Shown here: piece by piece, positions 52,791 to 61,879 of the stretch
Layout of the letters: each line of letters opens with the position of its first letter
Numbering within the stretch: the first letter of the stretch is position 1
Assembly (NCBI GenBank): GCA_003612405.1
Contig: RAYR01000010.1
Span: 1 to 64,000 of the forward strand
Length of the DNA stretch: 64,000 nt
Direction of reading: 5' to 3'
Source: a bacterium 0.1xD8-71
GTDB taxonomy: Bacteria > Bacillota > Clostridia > Lachnospirales > Lachnospiraceae
The notes under the pieces: model-generated
Seen by the model: the letters and a program-made list of their open reading frames with translations, nothing else
What the model was told of the DNA's origin: nothing
The model's database searches: none
Position numbers and translations under genes: made by a program

Positions 52791-54363
52791 TGATTGCTGT
52801 CCTCTTCCTTTCTCTGCATCCCATACCGGATACCCCTATAAGCGCACCGGCAGCTGCGCCAATCAATATGCTTCCCAGATAATATCGAACCGTCTCAAGG
52901 CCCACAGCCTTGCCGGTTATCACCTGCATGGGCGTCTGTGCATCTTTGTAATTCATAACGCGGTATCCCGCATAAGCCGGGTCATCTTCCCTCTCAAGAT
53001 AAACGGAGGTCTCTTCCAGCCCATCCGTATAGAAGCGCTGCACCACATAACCGTCAGGTTCTTTATAAAACACAGCGCACAAAAGGCCGCCGGCCACACA
53101 TCCTGCCAGCACTGCCGTCATAATCCCTTTTCTATGTGCTTTCCAGACCGCTCCGGCACGGGTAAACAGCAAATCCGGCAGCCCGGTAAAAGGAATCCAT
53201 ATCTCTCTCTGAAATACCGGCAAAATGCAGTACTCCTTCTCTTCGTCCTTTTGCTGAAAAAGCAATGCTCCCAGGAAAACCAGGGTAATATTTTTGAAAG
53301 AAGTATTAAATAACAGTTGTTCTGTCCATCCTGCGGCCAGGAAACATACCAGTATCACCAGTTCCCGGGTCTTCTGCCTGTGGGTCAAATGAAACAATAG
53401 TGCAAAATAACCTGTTATAATAATGGCAATCGGAATCAGCCCGTAATTAATATAGCCCATCACATAAGAATTGTCCATGGTCATGGAGGATTTCACCACC
53501 TGAGAAATGTCCATCCCAAACAAACTCCGGTACTCCGGTACCAGAAACTGATCCGCCAGCCATATTCTCGTATTCAGCAGGGCATTAAGCGCCTGTACCC
53601 TGTCACAGATAGGATTATCATATAACAGTTTCGGCAGGACAAAGGATAAAACCAGACATACCGGCAGCACCAGATTGGCCAGCGCTTTCTCCAGAATACA
53701 AAAGCGCGGTCTGATCTGTACATAGAGGCAGCCAGTCAAAAGCACCGCCACAATACCAAACCCCGTATAGCTGACAGAATACAAAAATACCAGCAGGTTA
53801 CCGGCCATCAGCAGAATATAGTGGCGCAATCTGTACCTTTCCCCCATCTCATAGAGAATCAGCGCACAGAGCGTCAGATAGGTAATGTGCAGGATATTCG
53901 GATGGGTAAATCCCAGACTCCAGCGGAAAATATGACCAAGCCCCATCTTGGCATGCACCCGGTAGATGGTGTGTTCCAGACGGAAGAAGGAAAAAATACT
54001 CAGAAATACAGAACAGACTGCCCATACCCACAGTCCCACATGAAACACCTTTTTCACGCTGATTCTTTTCATGCCAAGCACCAGAAAAGCCACAAACAGA
54101 ATTCCAACCGCACGGGAACGGCAATACACCAGCGCTGTCATAGAAAACAGAATAGTCAGTACGGAAAGCTGTTTCCCGGTATAAGACGAAGCCAGAATCT
54201 TTAACAGACCGCACAAAAGACCCGGCACCACCAGCAGGAGAAACAGCTTCTGTCCCTCATAGAATCCCAGTCCCTTGGCCAGGGATAGGAGTATAAAAAA
54301 GCCCCAGAAAAAAGCTTCTTCCATTGTCATCTTCATACCTGTCTGTTTCGCCAGATTGTTCAT
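52777..54363 (-). CDS. Wzy-like O-antigen/capsule polymerase with a C-terminal two-helix extension
   Basis: 528 aa with about a dozen hydrophobic segments. WSLGFTHPNILHITYLTL (near residue 148) is the GFxHPN-like mark of O-antigen polymerase/ligase proteins. It should polymerise repeat units outside the membrane, after flipping by Wzx (55542). The last 110 residues add a membrane helix, a polar stretch of about 60 residues (EPDGYVVQRFYTDG...) and a second helix, resembling a small Wzz-type hairpin. Strong GGAGG ribosome site. Confidence 0.85.
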   Translation of the reverse strand: MNNLAKQTGMKMTMEEAFFWGFFILLSLAKGLGFYEGQKLFLLLVVPGLLCGLLKILASSYTGKQLSVLTILFSMTALVYCRSRAVGILFVAFLVLGMKRISVKKVFHVGLWVWAVCSVFLSIFSFFRLEHTIYRVHAKMGLGHIFRWSLGFTHPNILHITYLTLCALILYEMGERYRLRHYILLMAGNLLVFLYSVSYTGFGIVAVLLTGCLYVQIRPRFCILEKALANLVLPVCLVLSFVLPKLLYDNPICDRVQALNALLNTRIWLADQFLVPEYRSLFGMDISQVVKSSMTMDNSYVMGYINYGLIPIAIIITGYFALLFHLTHRQKTRELVILVCFLAAGWTEQLLFNTSFKNITLVFLGALLFQQKDEEKEYCILPVFQREIWIPFTGLPDLLFTRAGAVWKAHRKGIMTAVLAGCVAGGLLCAVFYKEPDGYVVQRFYTDGLEETSVYLEREDDPAYAGYRVMNYKDAQTPMQVITGKAVGLETVRYYLGSILIGAAAGALIGVSGMGCRERKRTAISETP

Positions 54364-54375
54364 GTTACCTCCATG

Positions 54376-55509
54376 TTAAAACACTTTAAGTGCCGGACCC
54401 AGCGCCCAGGGATAGGCACCGTACCTCTGCGGATACCGGGCAAATCCCTCACATTCCCCGGAACAGTCATAAACTCGGCCATCATGAATGGATTTCTCCA
54501 GAGAATCCCTGCCGCGCACAAAAGCCTCTCTGTAGTTGTCTCCCACAAGAATCTTCAGCTCTATCCCCTCTTTGAGTGCCGCACAGATCATCCCCGTAAC
54601 AGAGGTATCCCTGGGGCCTTCCAGTGCCTGTAACTGCCAGGAAAAGCCGCCATCCGGCCGCTGGTAGACAAGCACCTCATCCACAAGCCTGGTAAAGGGC
54701 TCTTTCAAGCGTATCCTGCCATAATCCGAGAGGAAACACTTGGACATCCCCCGGAGCACCCAGCCTGCCGCCCGGCCCCAGCCGATCACACCATATTTAC
54801 AGCCATCTGTCATATCATAGCCATGGTAGGGAAGTCCGCTTACCCCATCCATTCCATAGGCCAGAAAATTAGCAATCTGTTTCACCGCCAGTTCCATACA
54901 TTCCTGTCTGTCAAAAGTCATACCATACCGGTACAAAAACGGACAGACAAGCCCTAACGTATCCGCAAACACATATCCATTGTCCTGCCCCGCCCGATAA
55001 AGAAAACTGCCTGCCTCATCTTTGGCATACTCCATGGCAAAAGTCGCCATCTTATCTACTGCCTCACGATATTGTCTGATGCGTATATCTTTTTCTTTTG
55101 ATTCTTTATCCTCCTGGGACGAAAGACTCTGATACTGTTCCAGAAATGTTTCCCCTGCAACCAGATCATCCAGAAAATACAAGGGCATCCCCTTTTTGCG
55201 CCATCTTTCAAAATACGCCGTCAGCGCACTCTCAATCTGCTGTATCTCCTGCCGTATTTCTTCCTGTGTCTGTCCTTCGTCCCATTCCTTCTCCTGCCAG
55301 CCTTTCCCACACATGGATGCAAGATCCGACCGGCAATGCCAGAGGCCGCTTGCAAGCAGTCCCGTAGGCCAGAAAACCAGGTCCTCCGGTGCTGTCTTCC
55401 GGCCAAGAAAGATTTTTTTGACACAACGTTTCAGCCTGGTTTTGGTATCCCAGACCCCATAGCTCATCAGTTCCTTACAACCATTTTCAATCAGAAGAGT
55501 CTTATTCAT
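54376..55509 (-). CDS. GH88/GH105-like (alpha/alpha)6-barrel protein
   Basis: 377 aa without signal peptide, so cytoplasmic. VFADTLGLVCPFLYRYG, YHGYDMTDGCKYGVIGWGRAAGWVLRGM and RPDGGFSWQL match the unsaturated glucuronyl/rhamnogalacturonyl hydrolase fold. Such enzymes act on unsaturated uronides. Inside a biosynthetic locus it may trim or recycle uronic-acid oligomers, or the fold may serve another role. It lies 12 bp upstream of the polymerase gene. Confidence 0.75.
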   Translation of the reverse strand: MNKTLLIENGCKELMSYGVWDTKTRLKRCVKKIFLGRKTAPEDLVFWPTGLLASGLWHCRSDLASMCGKGWQEKEWDEGQTQEEIRQEIQQIESALTAYFERWRKKGMPLYFLDDLVAGETFLEQYQSLSSQEDKESKEKDIRIRQYREAVDKMATFAMEYAKDEAGSFLYRAGQDNGYVFADTLGLVCPFLYRYGMTFDRQECMELAVKQIANFLAYGMDGVSGLPYHGYDMTDGCKYGVIGWGRAAGWVLRGMSKCFLSDYGRIRLKEPFTRLVDEVLVYQRPDGGFSWQLQALEGPRDTSVTGMICAALKEGIELKILVGDNYREAFVRGRDSLEKSIHDGRVYDCSGECEGFARYPQRYGAYPWALGPALKVF

Positions 55510-55541
55510 GACAACCTCATTTCAACGTACATTCCTATATT

Positions 55542-57074
55542 CTATCTTCTAAACCCCGGTATCTTCTGCACCACCACATTCCACAGATAGGAAAACTCCT
55601 CCGTCCTGTGAAAGACCAGCAGGAATACCGCATTGTACATCACTGTTACAAGCAGTACCATAGCCGCAAAGGTAACGATTGTCACCTGTCCCATAACCAC
55701 ATTGCGGACAGGTATCATCACCAGCGCCACCAAAAGCACCGCCGCTATATATTTCAGGGAATCCATAAAATAAGGCCATGCTTTCCTGTCAAAACATACC
55801 CGGTAGATAATCACCGGCCGGATCAGATTAGCCAGGATGCCAGACACCAGTGTGCCCACATAAACACCTGCCACCCCCATCTTCTGTACCAGAACAATGG
55901 ACACCACCAGATTGATGCCCCCCTGTATCAAGGGCAGATACCGGTCCTGTTCAAAGAGCCCGGAAGCAATCTTAAAGTTAAGCAGCACCGTACGGCCGCC
56001 TTTCAAATAAAAATCCACCACCAGAAGCGTTACCACAAGTTCACCGAGCGCCCAACTCTCATCCAGCCACAGTCCCCCGATCAGCGGCGACAAAAGATGC
56101 CAGAATCCCACCGCACCGAAGCCGAACAGCCAGCAGGCAAAGAAACGATACACTTTAAAAAGCTGGTATTGTCTCTCCCTGGATTCCGTGGCTACCAGAT
56201 TGCCAAATCCGGAAATCACAGAATCAAAGATGATATTTACAAAGTTTCCCACATAGGTGATGATATAAACATAGTTGTCCACGATGGCAGAGGTATCTAC
56301 GTTAACGAAAGAGGAGATAATAATCTTATCCGTCTGTAACCTCGCCACATCACCGATTTTATGACAAATCAACGCTTTCGTTTTGGTGGCTACCACCTGG
56401 GTCTCATCCCTGGTCAGTTTCTGCACATCTTTATCCTTCAGATAAGGATACATTCTGCCAAGATAGACACTCACAAAAATCTTCTGTAAAAGTTCCACCA
56501 GGGACTGGGCCAGCAGGTACCATAAAAAGTTCCTGGTAAACACCAATACCACAATCTGCACCATTGTGACAACAATCTTGGTCACCGTGGTGATATTGGT
56601 CTGGATATAATTCTTCTGTTCGGCGTTCACAAGACTGTACTTATAAGTCACAAAATAACTGATAACTGTATTGAACAGAAAAATATAATAATACAGCGTC
56701 AGTTCCTCTATGGTGAGTCTGCCGGGATTTTTAAGAATATATTTCAGAAAGGGGGAAATTGCGATACCAAGCACCGTGATCACACCGGCAATGGCAAGAT
56801 AGGCCCTCTTATAAAACCGCATGTAAGACTTGATCTTCTCCCGGTCACCCTGCGCCACCGGCTTGTAAAGGCTGTAATTGAGGGCCGTGCCGATTCCCAT
56901 CTCTGTCAAAGACAGCACGCTCAGCACATCGGTATAAATACCGTTGACTCCCAGAAGCGTCCTGCCAAGCATCCGGATGAAGATGTCCCTTTGCAGGAAA
57001 TTCATCAGAATGATTACAAAATTACTGACAAAGCCGAATATGATATTTTTCCTGGCCTGTTGTATTCTGCCCAT
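55542..57074 (-). CDS. Wzx-like polysaccharide flippase (MOP superfamily)
   Basis: 510 aa with 12-14 predicted membrane segments. The N-terminus ARKNIIFGFVSNFVIILMNF and LGRTLLGVNGIYTDVLSVLS are typical of PST/Wzx flippases, which move undecaprenyl-linked repeat units outward. With the Wzy-like polymerase two genes downstream and the initiating transferase upstream it gives a complete Wzx/Wzy set. Confidence 0.9.
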   Translation of the reverse strand: MGRIQQARKNIIFGFVSNFVIILMNFLQRDIFIRMLGRTLLGVNGIYTDVLSVLSLTEMGIGTALNYSLYKPVAQGDREKIKSYMRFYKRAYLAIAGVITVLGIAISPFLKYILKNPGRLTIEELTLYYYIFLFNTVISYFVTYKYSLVNAEQKNYIQTNITTVTKIVVTMVQIVVLVFTRNFLWYLLAQSLVELLQKIFVSVYLGRMYPYLKDKDVQKLTRDETQVVATKTKALICHKIGDVARLQTDKIIISSFVNVDTSAIVDNYVYIITYVGNFVNIIFDSVISGFGNLVATESRERQYQLFKVYRFFACWLFGFGAVGFWHLLSPLIGGLWLDESWALGELVVTLLVVDFYLKGGRTVLLNFKIASGLFEQDRYLPLIQGGINLVVSIVLVQKMGVAGVYVGTLVSGILANLIRPVIIYRVCFDRKAWPYFMDSLKYIAAVLLVALVMIPVRNVVMGQVTIVTFAAMVLLVTVMYNAVFLLVFHRTEEFSYLWNVVVQKIPGFRR

Positions 57075-57114
57075 AGCTCAATTCCCACTCATTTCCCTAC
57101 CGCTTTATGCTGCA

Positions 57115-58308
57115 TCATGACCGGTGCAAAGACTGCCACAGTTTCCGGATCTCCTCTCCGGCTTCCCCGGCCCTTCGACAATAAGACGGCATAATCTCCT
57201 TAAGCCGCCCACGGATTTCCTCTTCCCGCTCCATCATCCAGTCATAAGCGCCGATCAGCTCCTCCGGATCTGACAGGGACTGCACCGGCAGCACATAATG
57301 TTCCTCCGTGCCGAACAAATCCCTGGCTATCCCCCTGGCTTTCACGGAATACCCCACCACCAGGGTAGGCACCATGGAAGAATAAGCCGCAATGGTGGCA
57401 TGGGTTCTGGCACCGATAAAGGCCCGGCATTTTGAGATAATGTATTTTAATCTCTGACAGGACATATCTTCAAAAAGAACCACCCTGTCATTGTCCCTGT
57501 ATGCTTCGTAGAGTTCCTGAAGCGTCAGCCTGTCATCGTTGTAATTCCACATCACATGAGGAATCAAAGCGATAGAATAACTACTGTTATTTAGAATATA
57601 ATCCATCAGCTTACGGTAATTGGCAACCGTAATGCCCTGCACGGTCTCATTTCTGACAATCATAGGGCTGATGTTGATACCAATGGTCTCCCCTTCCCGG
57701 AAATCTGCCGGCAAATCAAAAGCCTCCGGCTTCAGATAAAAAGCCGGATCCGGATACAGCTTCACATTTTCCACCACACCGGCATCCTGTAACGCCTGGG
57801 CCGTGATGGATTCCCGGGGCGTAATCAGTGCATAGCGTTTCATATCCGCCACCACCTCCGGATCCTGTAACAGTTCCGGCTCCAGGGAACATCCCCACAA
57901 AACCGTCTTCGCTCCCGCCCGGTTGAACGTACTGTTAGCCGTAATCGCTTCTTTTTTGGACAATTCATAACAGTACATATCGCCGCCTATGGAAAGGTAG
58001 AGAGGCGCCAGTTCTTTGCCCAGCACCCTGTGAAAGCGATAGCGCATAAAAGATTCCGGATCATGGAAAATCTTACGCCAGGCATAATACCACACATGGG
58101 CAAAAAAATGCTCCGCAATCTTACGTTCCTGCAAAATATCGCACAGAGGCTCCACCGAATAGAATCTGTCCTCCCGCTCACTGTTGGTCACCAGAAGCTT
58201 GGGAATCTCCTCCAGCATATGGCAGGTACTGTTGACGATAGCCTCACAGCCATGATTACCGCTTCCCCCATGTAAATACATGACAAGTCTGTCATTTTTA
58301 TATTCCAT
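57115..58308 (-). CDS. Polysaccharide pyruvyl transferase family protein
   Basis: About 397 aa. MYLHGGSGNHGCEAIV near the N-terminus, LYLSIGGDMYCYE near 105, and SKCRAFIGARTHATIAAYSS near 325 are the marks of the WcaK/CsaB pyruvyl transferase family, which adds a pyruvate ketal to sugars from phosphoenolpyruvate. Start chosen at ATG 58308 (AAGGA 9 nt upstream); an ATG at 58326 is possible. Lies between the flippase and the initiating transferase. Confidence 0.88.
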   Translation of the reverse strand: MEYKNDRLVMYLHGGSGNHGCEAIVNSTCHMLEEIPKLLVTNSEREDRFYSVEPLCDILQERKIAEHFFAHVWYYAWRKIFHDPESFMRYRFHRVLGKELAPLYLSIGGDMYCYELSKKEAITANSTFNRAGAKTVLWGCSLEPELLQDPEVVADMKRYALITPRESITAQALQDAGVVENVKLYPDPAFYLKPEAFDLPADFREGETIGINISPMIVRNETVQGITVANYRKLMDYILNNSSYSIALIPHVMWNYNDDRLTLQELYEAYRDNDRVVLFEDMSCQRLKYIISKCRAFIGARTHATIAAYSSMVPTLVVGYSVKARGIARDLFGTEEHYVLPVQSLSDPEELIGAYDWMMEREEEIRGRLKEIMPSYCRRAGEAGEEIRKLWQSLHRS

Positions 58309-58372
58309 ATTCCTGTATCCTTCCATAACGATTCCGACAAGATTAGGATGTCCGAAACACTTCCTTTATACC

Positions 58373-59785
58373 CTACTTGGAGCCCCTGCCCTTCAGTACA
58401 GCCCCCACAGTCTTAAACAAAATCTTGATATCCAGCCCAATCGACCAGTTATCAATATATTCCAGATCCAGGCGCACCACCTCATCAAAATCAGATATAT
58501 CACTGCGGCCGCTGATCTGCCACAGGCCCGTGAGGCCGGGCGTCATGCTGATCCGCCTTCTGTAATGGGAATTATACTGCTCAAACTCGTCCTCCGTGGG
58601 CGGTCTTGTGCCCACCAGACTCATATCTCCCCGCAGAATATTAAAAAACTGCGGCAGTTCATCAATGCTGGTCTTGCGGATAAACCTGCCCACCTTGGTA
58701 ATCCGGGGATCGTTCTCCATCTTGAACATCAGTCCCTGCATTTCATTGGCTTTCTCCAGCTCCTTCTTGCGCGCCTCCGCATCTATATACATGGAGCGGA
58801 ACTTATAAATCTTAAACCGGCGGCCGTTCTTGCCGATTCTGGTCTGGGCAAAGAAGACCGGCCCCGGAGAGTCTATCTTGATGGCAAGCGCCACAAAAGG
58901 CACGAGCAGGGCCGTGATCAGGATTCCCACCACTCCTCCTGCAATATCCATAATCCGTTTGAGGGTCATCCGGCGATAATCATAGTGGGTGATAGAATAG
59001 GTCATAACCGTATATCCCGCAAAACTGTCCACCGTAATCTCCCGCTGTCCGGCATCGATAATATCAATATTATAATGGCAGATCACGCCCATGGATTCCA
59101 GGTCATAGATGATATGCTTCACATACTGCTTGTCCATATCCGGCAGATTGATAAATGCCTCATCCAGTGCCATCTGTCTGGCCAAAGAAAGCACATCGGA
59201 ACCGTCTGCCAGCACCTTGATACCGTCCACCACCACACCCTTGCGGTCTTCGTCCACACAGGCCAGCGCTACAATCTCATAATTAATATCCAGCTTTTCC
59301 CGAAGCTGGGCCACTGTCCGGCTCATCACACTGTCTCTGGTGATGACCATGATCTTGACCAGATTGGACTCCGAGGTCAGATAAACCCGCAGAAACCGCT
59401 TCATGACCAGGCGTACCAGCCATACAATAATCACATCAAAGACTGCAAAGTATCCCCAGACCATTCGGGAGAACGCGGCGCCGCGCTGAAGCATGAACAG
59501 TACACTGGCCGCACCCAGCACCATAAACAGGTTAAATTTGAGTACTGCCACAAATTCCACCAGGACGCCCCGTTCCAGGAAACTTCTGTTCCAGTCCAGG
59601 AGAAAACTGTACATAGTACAAAACAACAGGAAAAACACGCACACCAGCGCATGTATCTCCGGTTCCTGTACCCAGGCGAACTTCCGATAACGCAGAAGAA
59701 TGGCCGCCACGTATGCAATTACAATACAGAGCAGATCCGAAAACAACAGACAGTAGCTCTCAATGATCTTTTTCTTCCGATTCAT
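58373..59785 (-). CDS. Initiating polyprenyl-phosphate sugar-1-phosphate transferase (WbaP/CpsE type)
   Basis: 470 aa. Four N-terminal membrane segments, a Rossmann-like middle part (CoA_binding_3 type) and a C-terminal bacterial sugar transferase domain: RIMDIAGGVVGILI, DSPGPVFFAQTRIG, KFRSMYIDAE, and RKTSIDELPQFFNIL followed by MSLVGTRPP. It starts repeat-unit assembly by moving a sugar phosphate from a UDP-sugar to undecaprenyl phosphate. The donor could be glucose, galactose or an N-acetyl form. Confidence 0.93.
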   Translation of the reverse strand: MNRKKKIIESYCLLFSDLLCIVIAYVAAILLRYRKFAWVQEPEIHALVCVFFLLFCTMYSFLLDWNRSFLERGVLVEFVAVLKFNLFMVLGAASVLFMLQRGAAFSRMVWGYFAVFDVIIVWLVRLVMKRFLRVYLTSESNLVKIMVITRDSVMSRTVAQLREKLDINYEIVALACVDEDRKGVVVDGIKVLADGSDVLSLARQMALDEAFINLPDMDKQYVKHIIYDLESMGVICHYNIDIIDAGQREITVDSFAGYTVMTYSITHYDYRRMTLKRIMDIAGGVVGILITALLVPFVALAIKIDSPGPVFFAQTRIGKNGRRFKIYKFRSMYIDAEARKKELEKANEMQGLMFKMENDPRITKVGRFIRKTSIDELPQFFNILRGDMSLVGTRPPTEDEFEQYNSHYRRRISMTPGLTGLWQISGRSDISDFDEVVRLDLEYIDNWSIGLDIKILFKTVGAVLKGRGSK

Positions 59786-59850
59786 AGTCCTTGTACTCTT
59801 TCTTTAGCAGATACTATATCTATTTAGCATACCATTTTTCTATGAGAATA

Positions 59851-60762
59851 TCAAATGCATCTGCCCTCGGGCGTCACCAGCGTCCAGCCCTCCCACAGCT
59901 TCTGCATCTGTTCTGGTATACATACCTGCGTATTCTTGTGGATGGAAGGCCGTACCATTATCTTATCCTCATGGCCGTTCAATCTGGCTCCCCAGAAGCT
60001 GAATGTGCTGTTGGCGCAGATGTTATGCCTGCAATAGCTCATCAGCATCATATCATAAAAACTGTTATCTCCACGATTCCAGTCAACAATCCGATACTCT
60101 TTTCCCTGATACTTTGAGCGCACATAATCGCTGTCGTCCGAAAACAGATAGAACACCGGGTTCTCATAATTTTCCCTGATAGATCGGATAGCGCTTTCAT
60201 AATAATTCTCCGTACAGATATTGCCAAACATCTGGATATTGGCCGCATCCAGATAATCCCCCCGGCGGATGTGCACACTGACAGAGACTGTCCGTTCCAT
60301 CTCCTCCACCATTTCCATATTGCGGGGATCTGCACTTTGCGGAAACTGTATCTCAGACCGAAGTTTCCCAAGAATATCCGCATAGTAAGCCTCACAGGCC
60401 CAGTACCCCACCAGATACTTACTGTCCCAGTCAAAGATTTCCGGGTGGTACATGTCTGTCTCCTCGAAGATAACAGCCAAAGCCGGATTTATCTTTCTCC
60501 TGATTTTCTCCGCGACTCCTTCTTTCTCTTCATACTGCCTGCCCAGAAGCGTCCGCACTTCCTCCCTGGAAGCTTTCTTCAAGGGCAGATTATCAAACCG
60601 GTCTAATTCCAACATTCTGGGCGCCTGCATGGTCTTCTGCATCTTTTCATCAAACCAGGAAGTGTCCAGTCTTACCTCTTTTCCCAGAGTCTCAAATTTC
60701 CGGTACAGGGCATATTGCTGCATCTGGTTTCCCAGGCCGCCCATCAATCGCACAATAATCAT
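59851..60762 (-). CDS. GT11 alpha-1,2-fucosyltransferase family
   Basis: 303 aa. MIIVRLMGGLGNQMQQYALY at the N-terminus, SVHIRRGDY near residue 168 and NSTFSFWGARLNGHEDK near 255 are the three conserved GT11 blocks; HxRRxD binds GDP-fucose. Such enzymes add fucose to a galactose, giving a host-like Fuc-alpha-1,2-Gal cap. GDP-fucose genes are not in this window. Confidence 0.92.
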   Translation of the reverse strand: MIIVRLMGGLGNQMQQYALYRKFETLGKEVRLDTSWFDEKMQKTMQAPRMLELDRFDNLPLKKASREEVRTLLGRQYEEKEGVAEKIRRKINPALAVIFEETDMYHPEIFDWDSKYLVGYWACEAYYADILGKLRSEIQFPQSADPRNMEMVEEMERTVSVSVHIRRGDYLDAANIQMFGNICTENYYESAIRSIRENYENPVFYLFSDDSDYVRSKYQGKEYRIVDWNRGDNSFYDMMLMSYCRHNICANSTFSFWGARLNGHEDKIMVRPSIHKNTQVCIPEQMQKLWEGWTLVTPEGRCI

Positions 60763-60765
60763 CCG

Positions 60766-60858
60766 TTATCTCTTCTTTCTGTCACAGTCTGCACTTCCCA
60801 TACAATCCTGCCACTTCCTTGCAAACACATACTTTATTTTCCCATGTATTTTAATCAT
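60766..60858 (-). CDS. Possible 30-aa ORF or gene remnant
   Basis: ATG overlaps the preceding GT2 stop (ATGA). It encodes 30 residues beginning MIKIHGKIKYVFARKWQDC and ends 3 bp before the GT11 start. It fills nearly the whole gap between two coupled genes. It has no proper ribosome site and matches nothing I recognise. It may be the surviving N-terminus of a lost gene, or chance. Confidence 0.25.
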   Translation of the reverse strand: MIKIHGKIKYVFARKWQDCMGSADCDRKKR

Positions 60859-61877
60859 TTCCTGTCATACACTTTCAACATCCCCCGGACAATCCCCGGC
60901 CAGATGCCGCCCGGATGCCTTGCCGCCAGATAGAGCAGTCTGTTCGCCTTCCCGCTTACCACAATCCTGGTATCCCGCAGCCGCTCCCGGTTCTCCCGGC
61001 CACCCAAAATTTCCCGTATTCTCGCCCGATATCCGGAATCGGGATTACGCAGTTCATTCTTCAACACATAGAGAAGCAGATAACAGTATTCTCTGTCCAC
61101 CGCCTGCGTCCCGTCAGGCGCCTGTTTCTCCGCGGCCGCCCTGGAAAGACAACGCATCAGTTTCCGTACACTCTCATAAATCCCCGTATCATACCGGTGG
61201 ATAATGGAACCTTCCACATAACGGTAATGATAAAACAGCGCTCCCTCCATGACCACCACCCGGGTACTGTTCAGAAACGCCGGGTACATCATATTGGAAT
61301 CATCCCCAAAGCGGATGCTGTAATCATAATATTTCTCATTGTCCGTAAAGACAGACTTCTCACACAGCTTCATACAACGTGACAGGGAAATCACCTTCTG
61401 TTCCTGCCCGATCAGTCTGGCCAGTATCTGCGATTGAAGTTCCTCCCCCTGATAAACACCAGGATTGGCCGTACTGTATACAGGCTCCGTGGTCTTCTGC
61501 TTCTCCAGCAAATGGTTGCAGCAGATAATTTCCCCCGGCTTTCCCGTCAGATGAGCCGCCATCCCGGTAAGCATAGCCGGCTCCACATAATCGTCACTGT
61601 CAACGAACATATAATAATCCCCTGCGGCCGCCTCCATGCCCGTCACACAGGCCGCCGTAGGGCCGCCGTTTTCTTTATGGATTACCTTCACCCGCGCATC
61701 CCTCTGCCCATAATCGTCACAGATCCTGCCGCTGTCATCCGTGGAAGCATCATCCACAAGAATGACCTCCATATTCTGATAATCCTGGGAAAGGATACTG
61801 TCCACACATTCCCGCAGGTAAGCTTCTTTATTATAGACCGGCACGATTACGCTGATCTTGCAGGATTCTCCTGTCAT
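60855..61877 (-). CDS. GT2 glycosyltransferase
   Basis: About 340 aa from ATG 61877. ISVIVPVYNKEAYLRECVDS at the start, LVDDASTDDSG near 40 and the metal-binding FVDSDDYVEP near 90. This GT2 subgroup (EpsH/WfgS-like) adds hexoses or N-acetylhexosamines to lipid-linked acceptors. Two base pairs separate it from the preceding GT2 stop, and both share the same fold. Confidence 0.9.
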   Translation of the reverse strand: MTGESCKISVIVPVYNKEAYLRECVDSILSQDYQNMEVILVDDASTDDSGRICDDYGQRDARVKVIHKENGGPTAACVTGMEAAAGDYYMFVDSDDYVEPAMLTGMAAHLTGKPGEIICCNHLLEKQKTTEPVYSTANPGVYQGEELQSQILARLIGQEQKVISLSRCMKLCEKSVFTDNEKYYDYSIRFGDDSNMMYPAFLNSTRVVVMEGALFYHYRYVEGSIIHRYDTGIYESVRKLMRCLSRAAAEKQAPDGTQAVDREYCYLLLYVLKNELRNPDSGYRARIREILGGRENRERLRDTRIVVSGKANRLLYLAARHPGGIWPGIVRGMLKVYDRK

Positions 61878-61879
61878 CC

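Noticed and set aside
58280-59827. Long plus-strand open frame of 515 codons
   Set aside because: It is antisense to the clear sugar-1-phosphate transferase and rich in His, Gln and Asn, typical of a reverse-frame shadow. No ribosome site or family motif.
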